Origin: Longimicrobiales bacterium
Lineage (GTDB): Bacteria; Gemmatimonadota; Gemmatimonadetes; Longimicrobiales; Gaopeijiaceae
Direction: 5' to 3'
Length of the DNA: 64,000 nt
Assembly: GCA_028284495.1 (NCBI GenBank)
Contig: JANQRP010000016.1
Location: 62,001-126,000, forward strand
Part shown: one piece after another, positions 17,319 through 26,100 of the stretch
Numbering within the stretch: the stretch's first letter is position 1
How the letters are laid out: the number at the start of each line of letters is the position of its first letter
Translations under genes and position numbers: made by a program
Notes under the pieces: generated by a model
The model's database searches: none
Told to the model about the DNA's origin: nothing
The model's input: the letters and a program-made list of their open reading frames with translations, nothing else

Positions 17319-18362
17319 ATGCGTCCTCCGATCGACTTCTATCGCCCCCTCGCCCTCGGGGCCCCGGCTCCGCTCCGCGAACGTCCGATCCGTCCCGAGC
17401 GGATGATCCACTTCTTTCCGCCCCACATCGAGAAGATCCGGGCGAAGATCCCGAAGATCGCCGGGGGCGTGGACGTGCTCTGCGGGAATCTCGAGGACGC
17501 GATTCCGGTGGACGACAAGGAGGCCGCGCGAGAGGGCTTCATCGAGGTCGCCCGGGAGGCGGACATCGCCGATGCCGCGCTGTGGGTGCGCGTGAACGGG
17601 CTCGACAGCCCGTGGTTCATCGACGACACGATGCGCATCGTCGGCGAGGTCGGCGACCGACTCGACGTCCTCATGGTCCCGAAGGTGGAGGGGCCCTGGG
17701 ACATCGCCTTCGTGGATCAGTTCCTCGCGCAGCTCGAGGCGCGGCACGCGCTCGAGCGGCCGATCCTCGTGCACGCGCTCCTCGAAACCGCGCGGGGTGT
17801 CACGAACGTCGAGGCGATCGCCGGCGCGAGCCCCCGGATGCACGGGCTCAGCCTGGGCCCCGCCGACCTGGCCGCCTCCCGCGGCATGAAGACCACCCGG
17901 ATCGGCGGCGGGCACCCCTTCTACGGGGTCCTCGCCGACCCGGTCGAGGGCGTCTCCGAGCGGCCCTTCGTGCAGCAGGACCTCTGGCACTACACCGTCG
18001 CCCGGATGGTCGACGCCTGCCGGGCCTACGGAATCGGGGCCTTCTACGGTCCGTTCGGCGACATCTCGGACGACGACGCCTGCGAGTCCCAGTTCAGGAA
18101 CGCGTTCCTCATGGGGTGCAACGGCGCATGGACACTCGCGCCGAGCCAGATCCCGATCGCACGGCGCGTGTTCAGCCCGGATCCGGACGAGGTCGCCTTC
18201 GCCCGGCGAATCCTCGACTCCGTTCCCGACGGCTCCGGCGTCGCGATGGTCGACGGGAAGATGCAGGACGACGCCAGCTGGAAGCAGGCCAAGGTGATGG
18301 TCGACCTCGCCCGCATGCTCGCCGAGCGGGACGCGGAGCTCGCCGAGGCGTACGGCTTCTAG
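17319..18362 (+). CDS. mcl: (S)-Malyl-CoA / beta-methylmalyl-CoA / (S)-citramalyl-CoA lyase
   Basis: 347 aa from ATG 17319, almost the length of Chloroflexus Mcl. It is an HpcH/HpaI-CitE type TIM barrel. Visible active-site elements are Arg91 in WVRVNG, the metal-binding Glu156 in HALLETARG and Asp183 in LGPADLA, plus CGNLEDAIP (55-63). Family knowledge: the trifunctional enzyme cleaves malyl-CoA to glyoxylate and acetyl-CoA, condenses glyoxylate with propionyl-CoA to beta-methylmalyl-CoA, and cleaves citramalyl-CoA to pyruvate and acetyl-CoA. It therefore acts in both cycles. The insert [26 protein letters not shown] is of the kind seen in Chloroflexus-type and related L-malyl-CoA lyases. 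The ribosome-binding site is weak. Its position between mct and mch supports the call. Confidence 0.92.
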   Translation: MRPPIDFYRPLALGAPAPLRERPIRPERMIHFFPPHIEKIRAKIPKIAGGVDVLCGNLEDAIPVDDKEAAREGFIEVAREADIADAALWVRVNGLDSPWFIDDTMRIVGEVGDRLDVLMVPKVEGPWDIAFVDQFLAQLEARHALERPILVHALLETARGVTNVEAIAGASPRMHGLSLGPADLAASRGMKTTRIGGGHPFYGVLADPVEGVSERPFVQQDLWHYTVARMVDACRAYGIGAFYGPFGDISDDDACESQFRNAFLMGCNGAWTLAPSQIPIARRVFSPDPDEVAFARRILDSVPDGSGVAMVDGKMQDDASWKQAKVMVDLARMLAERDAELAEAYGF

Positions 18363-18396
18363 TTCGCGCGCACCCCTCCGCGATCGCACCCTGCCC

Positions 18397-19455
18397 ATGT
18401 CCAAGATCGATCCCGGCAACTACTTCGAGGACTTCTCCGTCGGCCAGGAGATCGTCCACGCCACCCCACGCACCGTCACCGAGGGTGACGTGGCGCTCTA
18501 CCAGGGGCTGTTCGGGAGCCGGTTCGCCCTCCAGTCGGCCTCCACGGTGGCGGCGTCGGTGGGCCTCGAGAGGGCGCCGGTGGACGACCTGCTCGTCTTC
18601 CACCTGGTGTTCGGTCGCACCGTTCCCGACGTGTCGCTCAACGCGATCGCCAACCTCGGATACGCCCAGGGACGTTTCGGTGCGATGGTCTACCCGGGGG
18701 ACACCCTGCGGGCCACCTCCACCGTGACCGGGCTGCGCGAAACGAGCAACGGCAAGACGGGAATCGTCTACGTCCGCACCCGGGGGACGAACCAGCGCGA
18801 GGAACTCGTGCTCGCCTACGACCGGTGGGTCCTCGTTCCGAAGCGCGACGTGAAGGCACCCGCGCCGGACCCCCTCGTCCCGGAGCTCGCGAGCAGCGTC
18901 GCCGCCGCGGACCTCCATGTGTCGTGGGCCCCCACCGAGGACTACGACCCGGCACTCACCGGGAGCGCCCACCTCTGGGACGACTACGACCCGGGCGAGC
19001 GGATCGACCATGTGGACGGCATCACGATCGAGGAGGCCGAACACATGACCGCCTGCCGCCTCTTCCAGAACACCGCGCGCGTCCACTTCAACCAGCACGT
19101 CGAGAAGGATCGGCGCTTCGGCCGGCGGATCATCTACGGGGGCTACCTGATCAGCCTCGCCCGCGCGCTCTCGTTCAACGGACTCGAGAACGCTCAGACC
19201 GTGGCCGCGATCAACGGGGGACGCCACACGAACCCGACCTTCGCGGGCGACACCATCTACGCATGGAGCGAGGTGCTGGAGCGAATCCGGATCCCCGGCA
19301 ACGACCGGGTGGGCGGGCTGCGCCTCCGCACCGTCGCGGTCAAGGACCGGGCGTGCGCCGCGTTCCCATGGAAGGACGACGAGGGGAAGTACGACGCCGC
19401 CGTCGTGCTCGACTTCGACTACACCGTGCTGATCCCCAGGCGCGTCACACCGTGA
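18397..19455 (+). CDS. mch: Mesaconyl-C1-CoA hydratase (beta-methylmalyl-CoA dehydratase)
   Basis: 352 aa from ATG 18397. It is a double MaoC/hot-dog protein: N-terminal FEDFSVGQEIVHATPRTVTEGDVALYQGL (10-38) and a C-terminal repeat with EEAEHMTACRLFQNTARVHFN and then GRRIIYGGYLISLARALSF. This is the signature of mesaconyl-CoA hydratases from the 3-HP bi-cycle and the ethylmalonyl-CoA pathway. The reaction interconverts beta-methylmalyl-CoA and mesaconyl-C1-CoA. Presence of Mct and Meh points to the bi-cycle rather than the ethylmalonyl-CoA pathway; no crotonyl-CoA carboxylase/reductase is in the window. It is the last gene of the plus-strand operon; its end overlaps the convergent mcr stop by 11 bp. 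Confidence 0.92.
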   Translation: MSKIDPGNYFEDFSVGQEIVHATPRTVTEGDVALYQGLFGSRFALQSASTVAASVGLERAPVDDLLVFHLVFGRTVPDVSLNAIANLGYAQGRFGAMVYPGDTLRATSTVTGLRETSNGKTGIVYVRTRGTNQREELVLAYDRWVLVPKRDVKAPAPDPLVPELASSVAAADLHVSWAPTEDYDPALTGSAHLWDDYDPGERIDHVDGITIEEAEHMTACRLFQNTARVHFNQHVEKDRRFGRRIIYGGYLISLARALSFNGLENAQTVAAINGGRHTNPTFAGDTIYAWSEVLERIRIPGNDRVGGLRLRTVAVKDRACAAFPWKDDEGKYDAAVVLDFDYTVLIPRRVTP

Positions 19456-22400
19456 CGGCGTTTCCGCGGAAGATGCGCGCCAGGTAGCGGCTCTCTCTGG
19501 GGCTCGGTGCCGGGACCGAGCACATCAAGATCGCGCCGACCATCCGCTCCATCTCCTCGGCGTGCTCCTCCGGCGTGGAGGGCTCCTCCGCCCGTGCGCG
19601 TCGCGTCAGCTGCACCTGATTCACCGCCGGGGTCGTCGGAAGACGCTCCGTTTCGACGCCCAGCGTCACGGTGAGTGCGTGCAGCGAACTCTTCACGAAG
19701 AGCGCCAGCGCGAACTCCTCACGCGTGGAGGCCCGTGACGTATCCGGGGTCACGAGCACGATCTGGCATCCGTCCCAGAGCGCGGCCCTCCGGGCGACGC
19801 AGAAGTGGTGCGTCAGCTGCGCGTCGATGAGGCGCGCGAAGTCGTCCCGACTCAGCACCCGCTTCCACTCCTCCGCGTCGGCGCCGACCAGCGGCTTCAG
19901 CGGAAGCGTGGCGAGGGGGAGACTCACCACGACGTCGATACGCCCGCGCCGCTCGCGTGCGGCATCCAGCGCCTCTTCGGGGTCGCCGTCGAAGGTGTGG
20001 ACGCTCGTCTCCGAGGCGCAGGACGCCTCGAGGAGACGACTCAGTTCGGTGGCGGTCGAGTCCTCGCGGACCAGAAGGTCGACGGAGGCGACCCCGAGTT
20101 CGCCGTACGCCTGGACGAGCGCGACCATCTCCGTCCGCATCGCCTCTCCGACGATGAGAATCCGCTTCCCCTCCAGCACCTGAAGCTGCGCGGGATGGGG
20201 CCGCAGCAGCAGCTCTCCCTCCGTCACCGATCGGTCGAACTTCAGGCCGCCCGAAGGATGGAAGGTCTCGCCGCTGACGATGTCGTCGGCCAGCGAGAAC
20301 ACCGTCGAGAGCCCGACCTGGGCATCGGTCGGCATCCGGTGGAGGTGGAGAAGATTCAGGATGCTCTGCTCGATCTTCTCGGCCGTGTCGTCGATTTCCG
20401 CCTGGCTGAAGAACGGATCCGGGGGATCGCGGAGCGCATCGAGGAAGCGCTTTGCGTCCGCCTCGTCGAGGTATCCACCTCCGCAGAGACGCCGAACGAG
20501 CTTCTCCGCGAGCGGCCGGTTCATGAGGTGGTGAAGGGCGCTGGCCTCGGCGGAGCCCTTCCGAAGTCGCGCGGCGAGTCGTCCGACCGCGGGATGCACG
20601 TCGGCCCCCTCGGCGAGCGCGTCCATGTCGTTGGCTGCCATCGCGAAGAAGGCGGCACGCCCGGCCTCGGAGCCGTCCCCGAGGAGTTCCAGCGCGGTGG
20701 TGTGGAGCGCGGCGAGCCGCTTGTTCCCGAGAATCAGCAGCCCACGTCGTGCGAAGAGGCCGGGTGCTCCGCCGAGCCCGCGAAGCCGAGCACCGTCCAC
20801 CGGGCCGGGGGCCACGGCGTTGATCTTGATCTCCGGTCCGAGGTGCCGGGAGAGAATCTCGGCGAGGACCCGCTGGCCCGCCTTCGATACCGCGTAGTCG
20901 GCCCGGTTCGGGTAGGCCACCGCGAGGTACTTCTCACCCCCGAAGTAGCTGGAGACGTTCACGATCGTTCCCTCGCCGTTCGCCTTCATCACCGGCGCGA
21001 ACTTCCGGATGAGCGAGTAGTTCGAGATGAGGTTCGCGTTGAGCGTGCGGTTCCACGCCTCGATGGTCATGTCGACGACCATCTCTTCGGCTCCGGACAG
21101 CCCGGCGTTGTTGATCAGGAAGTCGACCTCGCCGTCGAAGACCTCCATGGCGTGGTCGAAGAGCCGCTGAAGCGCCTCCTCGTCCCCCACGTCGATGCCG
21201 TCGAGGATGAGCACACGCTCCTCCGGGGTCTCGTACCCGATCGCCTTCAACTCCTCGATGATGGTCTCCCGTGCGCGCTCGAGCTGCGGCCGGCCGCGGG
21301 CGCTCAGCAGCACACGAGCCCCGGCGAGCGCCATGTACCGCCCGATCTCCATGCCGATGCCGAGGCTCCCGCCCGTGATGACCACGGTGCGCCCTCGATG
21401 GAGCCCGGGCAGGACACGCTGGATCGAGAGGGGCATCGCGCCCTTTCCGGTGCTCTTCCGGATGCTCATCGGGACCCAGAGGTTGATGTCGTGCATCCGC
21501 CGCACCCGGGCGTTCAGCGTCGCCGTCCAGTCGGCGGAGAAGGTGAGATTTTCCGCCTCCTGATTCCCGAAACGGACGAGCTGGTTGGCCTCGATGGCCC
21601 ACGGAAGCTCGCCTCGCTCCACGAGCTGGGCGTCCTCGTGGCGCCACACGCGGATCATCTGCTCAACCGCCGCGCGCCGGATGGCGTTGAGGCGATTCGC
21701 GTGACCGTCGTCCGGGTTCGTGACGAAGGTGACGGCCGGGGCGCGGTCCATGCGGTCCCACTTCGCGAGGTGCCGCGCCATCGCGGACGCGAAGGCCACG
21801 GGGGCGACGATCTCGTCCGCCACGAATCCCGCCACATCCTCGTCCGTGGCGACGGCGAGCGTGTGCCCGTGCGCGCCGTTCGGGGTGTTGGGGAGGACGA
21901 TCAGCCCGTCGAGCCGGCCGAATCGCTGCAGGACCAGTTCGAAGAGCCGGTCCATCGAGGCGCGAACGAGCGGGTCGACGTTCTCGAGGTGGATCCGCGC
22001 ATCCTCCTTCCCGCCCGTCAGCTGGGCGCGGGCGTGACCCACCGCCCGCAGCGACCGGAAGGCGAGAACGACCCTTGCGCCCCGAGCCGCGTTGCGACGT
22101 GCGAACACGAGCGCTTCGTCCACGTCCTCGCCGCCCAGCACGAGTACCACTCGCCGGCTCAGGTCCACGAGGCGGTCGTCGGGCCAGGACACGAGCTTCG
22201 CCCGACTCTGCTGCTGGACCTTCATCCCGTTCGTGACCTCGAACGAGTGCCCCGACATGGCCGCGGAGGCGGGCGACGCCATGAAGACCACGGTGCTCGC
22301 GACATCGTCGGGCGTCGGGTACGAGAACTCCATGTCACCCTGGTCGCCGGTGGGCCGGCGATTGGTCATGATCCCCCGGAAGCTCTCCGAGGTCGTCCCC

Positions 22401-23095
22401 GGGGGCTGGCCCTGCAGGTCGTCCATCGCCGCGAAGACCGTGTCGATGCGCTCGGAGGCGATCGGACCGGGGAACAGCGTGTTCACGCGGATGCCCTTCT
22501 CCGCGGCACCGAGTTCGCGGGCCAGCCCGATGGAGAGGCGCTGCAGACCCGCCTTCGGTACGACGTACGGAATCCGCCCGAAGTACGGGGTGCGCGAGAA
22601 GATCGTCGACACGTTCACGACGCTTCCCTCGCGCGCCATGTGCGGGACTGTCGCCCGCGTCATGTTCCAGGGGCCGCCGAGGAGGTTCATCGCCGACGCC
22701 AGCATCGTCTCGCTCTCGCCGCTCACGAGGCAGTCCTCCTCGCTGAACGGGATCTTCCGGAGCGTGCACTTGGGCCCCGCACCCCCCGCGTTGTTCACGA
22801 GTGCGTGGATCTCCCCCCAACGCTCCACCGTCTCCGCCACGACGCGCCGGCACGCCTCCGGGTCGGCGGCGTCCCCCACGACCGCGAGGATCACATCACG
22901 CGGGTAGCCCTCCGACACGAGCTCCTCGACGAAGGCGTCCAGCCTGGCGGCGTTGCGGCCGGTCATGACGACGCGTGCACCCTCCCGCAGGAGGTGCCGG
23001 GCCATGACCGAGCCGAGGTTGCCGGCGGCGCCGGTGAGGATCACGACCCGATCGGTCAGGCGAGGGGGTGCGGTGGGGCGGTCCGTCTGGCTCAT
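19445..23095 (-). CDS. mcr: Bifunctional malonyl-CoA reductase (two SDR halves)
   Basis: 1216 aa from ATG 23095, close to the Chloroflexus enzyme of about 1220 aa. The N-terminal SDR half has TGAAGNLG (21-28), NNAG (101-104), Ser163 and Tyr177-x3-Lys181. The C-terminal half has TGGSLGIG (574-581), NNAG (662-665), Ser716 and Tyr734-x3-Lys738. Family knowledge: the C-terminal half reduces malonyl-CoA to malonate semialdehyde and the N-terminal half reduces that to 3-hydroxypropionate, both with NADPH, in the cytoplasm. All visible catalytic residues are intact in both halves. It lies 49 nt downstream of pcs on the same strand, so the two consecutive pathway steps are co-transcribed. No clear Shine-Dalgarno is visible before the start. 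Confidence 0.93.
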   Translation of the reverse strand: MSQTDRPTAPPRLTDRVVILTGAAGNLGSVMARHLLREGARVVMTGRNAARLDAFVEELVSEGYPRDVILAVVGDAADPEACRRVVAETVERWGEIHALVNNAGGAGPKCTLRKIPFSEEDCLVSGESETMLASAMNLLGGPWNMTRATVPHMAREGSVVNVSTIFSRTPYFGRIPYVVPKAGLQRLSIGLARELGAAEKGIRVNTLFPGPIASERIDTVFAAMDDLQGQPPGTTSESFRGIMTNRRPTGDQGDMEFSYPTPDDVASTVVFMASPASAAMSGHSFEVTNGMKVQQQSRAKLVSWPDDRLVDLSRRVVLVLGGEDVDEALVFARRNAARGARVVLAFRSLRAVGHARAQLTGGKEDARIHLENVDPLVRASMDRLFELVLQRFGRLDGLIVLPNTPNGAHGHTLAVATDEDVAGFVADEIVAPVAFASAMARHLAKWDRMDRAPAVTFVTNPDDGHANRLNAIRRAAVEQMIRVWRHEDAQLVERGELPWAIEANQLVRFGNQEAENLTFSADWTATLNARVRRMHDINLWVPMSIRKSTGKGAMPLSIQRVLPGLHRGRTVVITGGSLGIGMEIGRYMALAGARVLLSARGRPQLERARETIIEELKAIGYETPEERVLILDGIDVGDEEALQRLFDHAMEVFDGEVDFLINNAGLSGAEEMVVDMTIEAWNRTLNANLISNYSLIRKFAPVMKANGEGTIVNVSSYFGGEKYLAVAYPNRADYAVSKAGQRVLAEILSRHLGPEIKINAVAPGPVDGARLRGLGGAPGLFARRGLLILGNKRLAALHTTALELLGDGSEAGRAAFFAMAANDMDALAEGADVHPAVGRLAARLRKGSAEASALHHLMNRPLAEKLVRRLCGGGYLDEADAKRFLDALRDPPDPFFSQAEIDDTAEKIEQSILNLLHLHRMPTDAQVGLSTVFSLADDIVSGETFHPSGGLKFDRSVTEGELLLRPHPAQLQVLEGKRILIVGEAMRTEMVALVQAYGELGVASVDLLVREDSTATELSRLLEASCASETSVHTFDGDPEEALDAARERRGRIDVVVSLPLATLPLKPLVGADAEEWKRVLSRDDFARLIDAQLTHHFCVARRAALWDGCQIVLVTPDTSRASTREEFALALFVKSSLHALTVTLGVETERLPTTPAVNQVQLTRRARAEEPSTPEEHAEEMERMVGAILMCSVPAPSPRESRYLARIFRGNAVTV

Positions 23096-23144
23096 GCCGT
23101 GGTGTCTGGGGCCGAAGGAGTCATGCGGGGGGTCGCGTGAAGGA

Positions 23145-26100
23145 TCATGTGAGGGTGCGCGCCGAGCCCGTGTCCACGCGGCGGAGCTCTTCGCCACGCT
23201 CGCTCGCTTCCCGGATGGCCCAGGCTCGGTAGAGCTCATCCCGTGTGGTGAGGCCGGGGCGCGGGAGGCCGTGCACGGCCACGTACGTCGCACCCGCGTG
23301 CCGGTTCTCCCACATCGCCTGATGGGCCTCGGCCAGCTCCTCGAGCGGCACCGCCGTCGGCGGAACCACGTCGATGCGTCCCGAGGCGATCCGCTCCTGC
23401 ATCTCCGCGAACTCCCGCGCGGTGTTGAGGTGCGTGCCCCGGATCTCCGCGGTCGGCATGAGGATCCGCCGCTGCCGCATCCAGACCTGGGGCGCGTAGA
23501 AGCTGAAGCGTCGTCCCGTCAGCTCCTCACCGAACACCACGACGCCTACGCTGGGCTTGACCAGCGAGGTGGTGAGCGGAAGGGAGTCCCGGCCCGCGCG
23601 GTCGAAGATCACGTCCGGAAGACCACGCCGGTCCATCGACGAGCGCAGGAGAGGCGCCAGCGCGGAGCCGATCGGCTTGAGCGTCCGGTCGCTGAAGGAG
23701 CGGACCGCCTCCTTGAAGGCGGGCGAATCGGCGAAGGGGTCCGGCATGGGCTGGAGCGGGCCCGGCGCGTCGAAGTCGTCGCCGTGGCGTCGGGCGATCT
23801 CCTCCACCGAGACGACGCCGCGCAGCTGGGTGCCGAATCCCAGCGAGGTGACGAACTCCCGCTGCGGCACGGAGTCCGTGAGCACCGCCACGCGTGCCCC
23901 GCGGGCGCATCCGACCTCGATCGCCTGGATCGCGGCCTCGTCGAGGATGCCGTCGTCGGCCCCGGGACCGTAGAGGACGAGGAGGGCCTGGCCCGCGCGG
24001 AGTCCGGCCCGGCCGAGCATGGTGGCGGGATCCTCGGCACCCGGCTTCCCCATGAACGAGAAGCGGTACCCGGAGGTGGCGCCGAAGAAGGTGAGGACGC
24101 CGCCCTCGCCGAGGAGCTGGAACGAACGGGAGAAGGCCCGCTCTCCGGCGTGCGATACGACGTAGTCGACCGGTCCCCCCGCGGCCTCCTCGACGGCGCG
24201 CATGAACTCGTCACCCGCCGACTCCCACGCACCCCACTCCGCCTCGTCCTCCGGGACCGGCGTGAAGATGTGGGCCCAGCGCTCCTCCTTGCGGTTGACC
24301 GGGGCGCCGCCGTGGCTGCGGACCCGCTCGGCCCGCTCCTCGGACGAGACCATGCCCACCACCTCGAGGCCGGTCTGCCGCGCGGTGCGGAGGCACTCCA
24401 GGCCCGTGCCCGTCGAGGCGCCCTCGACGAAGAGGCGCCTGCCCGTCTCGATCCCGAGGGTGGTGAAGAGCGCGCGGTGGATCGTGCCCTGGGTGAGGCC
24501 GTAGGAACCGGCCTCCTCGAAGGTGAGCCCGGGCAGCTTCGGGTGGAGCTGGGGCCCCTGCGCGACCAGGAACTGCGCGTGGCTCCCGTCGTCCCGCTCG
24601 TAGCCCTGAATGCGGAAGTCGGCGGCCATCGGGTCGAGCCCCTGATCCGGGCTCATGAGCTCGCTCTGGCCGGAGTAGATCGTGACGACCTGCCCGATGG
24701 TCAGCCGGCTCTCGCGGACGAGTTCCTCCCCCAGCGCGGCCACCAGTCCGACGCCCCCGGAGCCGGTGATCTGCGCATCGGCCTCCGCCCGATTGTCGAG
24801 GGGCGAGACGGGGATCCCCGTGATCGCCCAGATGTCGTTGAAGTTGACCTCCGAGGTCAGCATGAAGACGAGCGCCTCGGTCGGGCCCGGGTGCGGTCGG
24901 GGGACCACGAGGAGCTTCTCCGCCACCGCCGGGTCGTCGTGGGCGGGAGACCCGTCCTCACGTGATTTCCCCACGCCCATCCCGTACATGAACTCCGGGA
25001 GGGGCGTGACGCCCGGGTGGAAGGGTGCCGTGAGCGGGAGGAGCCGCCCTTCGGCCTCGAGCGCGCGGCGCGTCTCGGCGTCGCAGTCCGCCGCTACCTC
25101 GGCGTGCTTCAGCGGAAGCGGCGCCGAGCGGCGTTCAAGGAAGGCGCGGATCCCCGGAGGGCCGTTCTCCGGATCGCACACCGCCTCCGCGAAGAGCTCC
25201 GCCTCGCGCGCGAGTCCGGCGCGGCGGCCCTGCGTCGCCCCCACGCGCACGGCGTCGAGAATACGCTCCACGGACTTCGAGCGGCCCCCGGCGTGCGCCT
25301 GCGCGAGGACCGGCGCGACGTCGGGGCGCTCGAGCACCGCGTCGCCCCACTCCCGTGGCTCCTCGGCGGCCGCGAGCCGGGCGCGGTGCTCCTCGAGCGC
25401 CTCCGCGAGCGGGCCCTCGCCGTCGATGTACCGGCGGCAGAGCTCGACCGCGTGCGCGACGGGGCCGACCGCGTCGTCCCCGACGACGGCATCGACGATC
25501 CCGGCATCGAGGGCCTGCCGCGCATCGATCGAGCGTCCCCCCAGCACCATCCGGAGCGCCTCGGCGAGTCCGTCCTCGCCGCGTCGCCATGCGAGCTTCC
25601 GAGGCAGGCGCTGCGTTCCGCCGTAGCCGGGGAGGAGGTTCAGGTTGATCTCCGGCTGTCCGAACTTCGCGTGAATGTCCGCCACCACGTAGCTGCACGC
25701 GAGCGCCAGCTCGTTGCCACCGCCCAGCGCCGCGCCGTTCACCGCGGCCACCACAGGACGATCGAGGGCCTCGAGCGCGGCGAAGGCGGCCTGCGCGGCA
25801 TTCGGAGGGGTCCGCGCGCTGTCGAGGTCCCTCGCCTCGCCGATCTCCAGAAGCTCCTTCACGTCCGCCCCCGCCACGAAGGCGCTGCCCGCGCCCGTCA
25901 CCACCACCGCCTTCGTCGCTTCGCGGTGCGCGATGTGCTGGAGCACCGTGCCGAGTTCGTCGAGGGAGCGCTCGTTCAGCGAGTTGACCGGGGGCGCGTC
26001 GACGACGACGATCGCGACCTCGGCGTCGGGTCCGATCCTGTGGTTCTCGACCCGGAGGTAGCGGTAGGTCTCCACGACCTGGCGCGCGTCGCCCAGCTCC

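Noticed and set aside
16791..18419. 542-codon minus-strand frame opposite mct/mcl
   Set aside because: Spans two real plus-strand genes and their junction; no motifs.
19805..23140. 1111-codon open frame on the plus strand opposite mcr
   Set aside because: It mirrors the mcr frame in high-GC DNA, has a His/Arg/Glu-rich translation without motifs, and mcr itself is clearly conserved.
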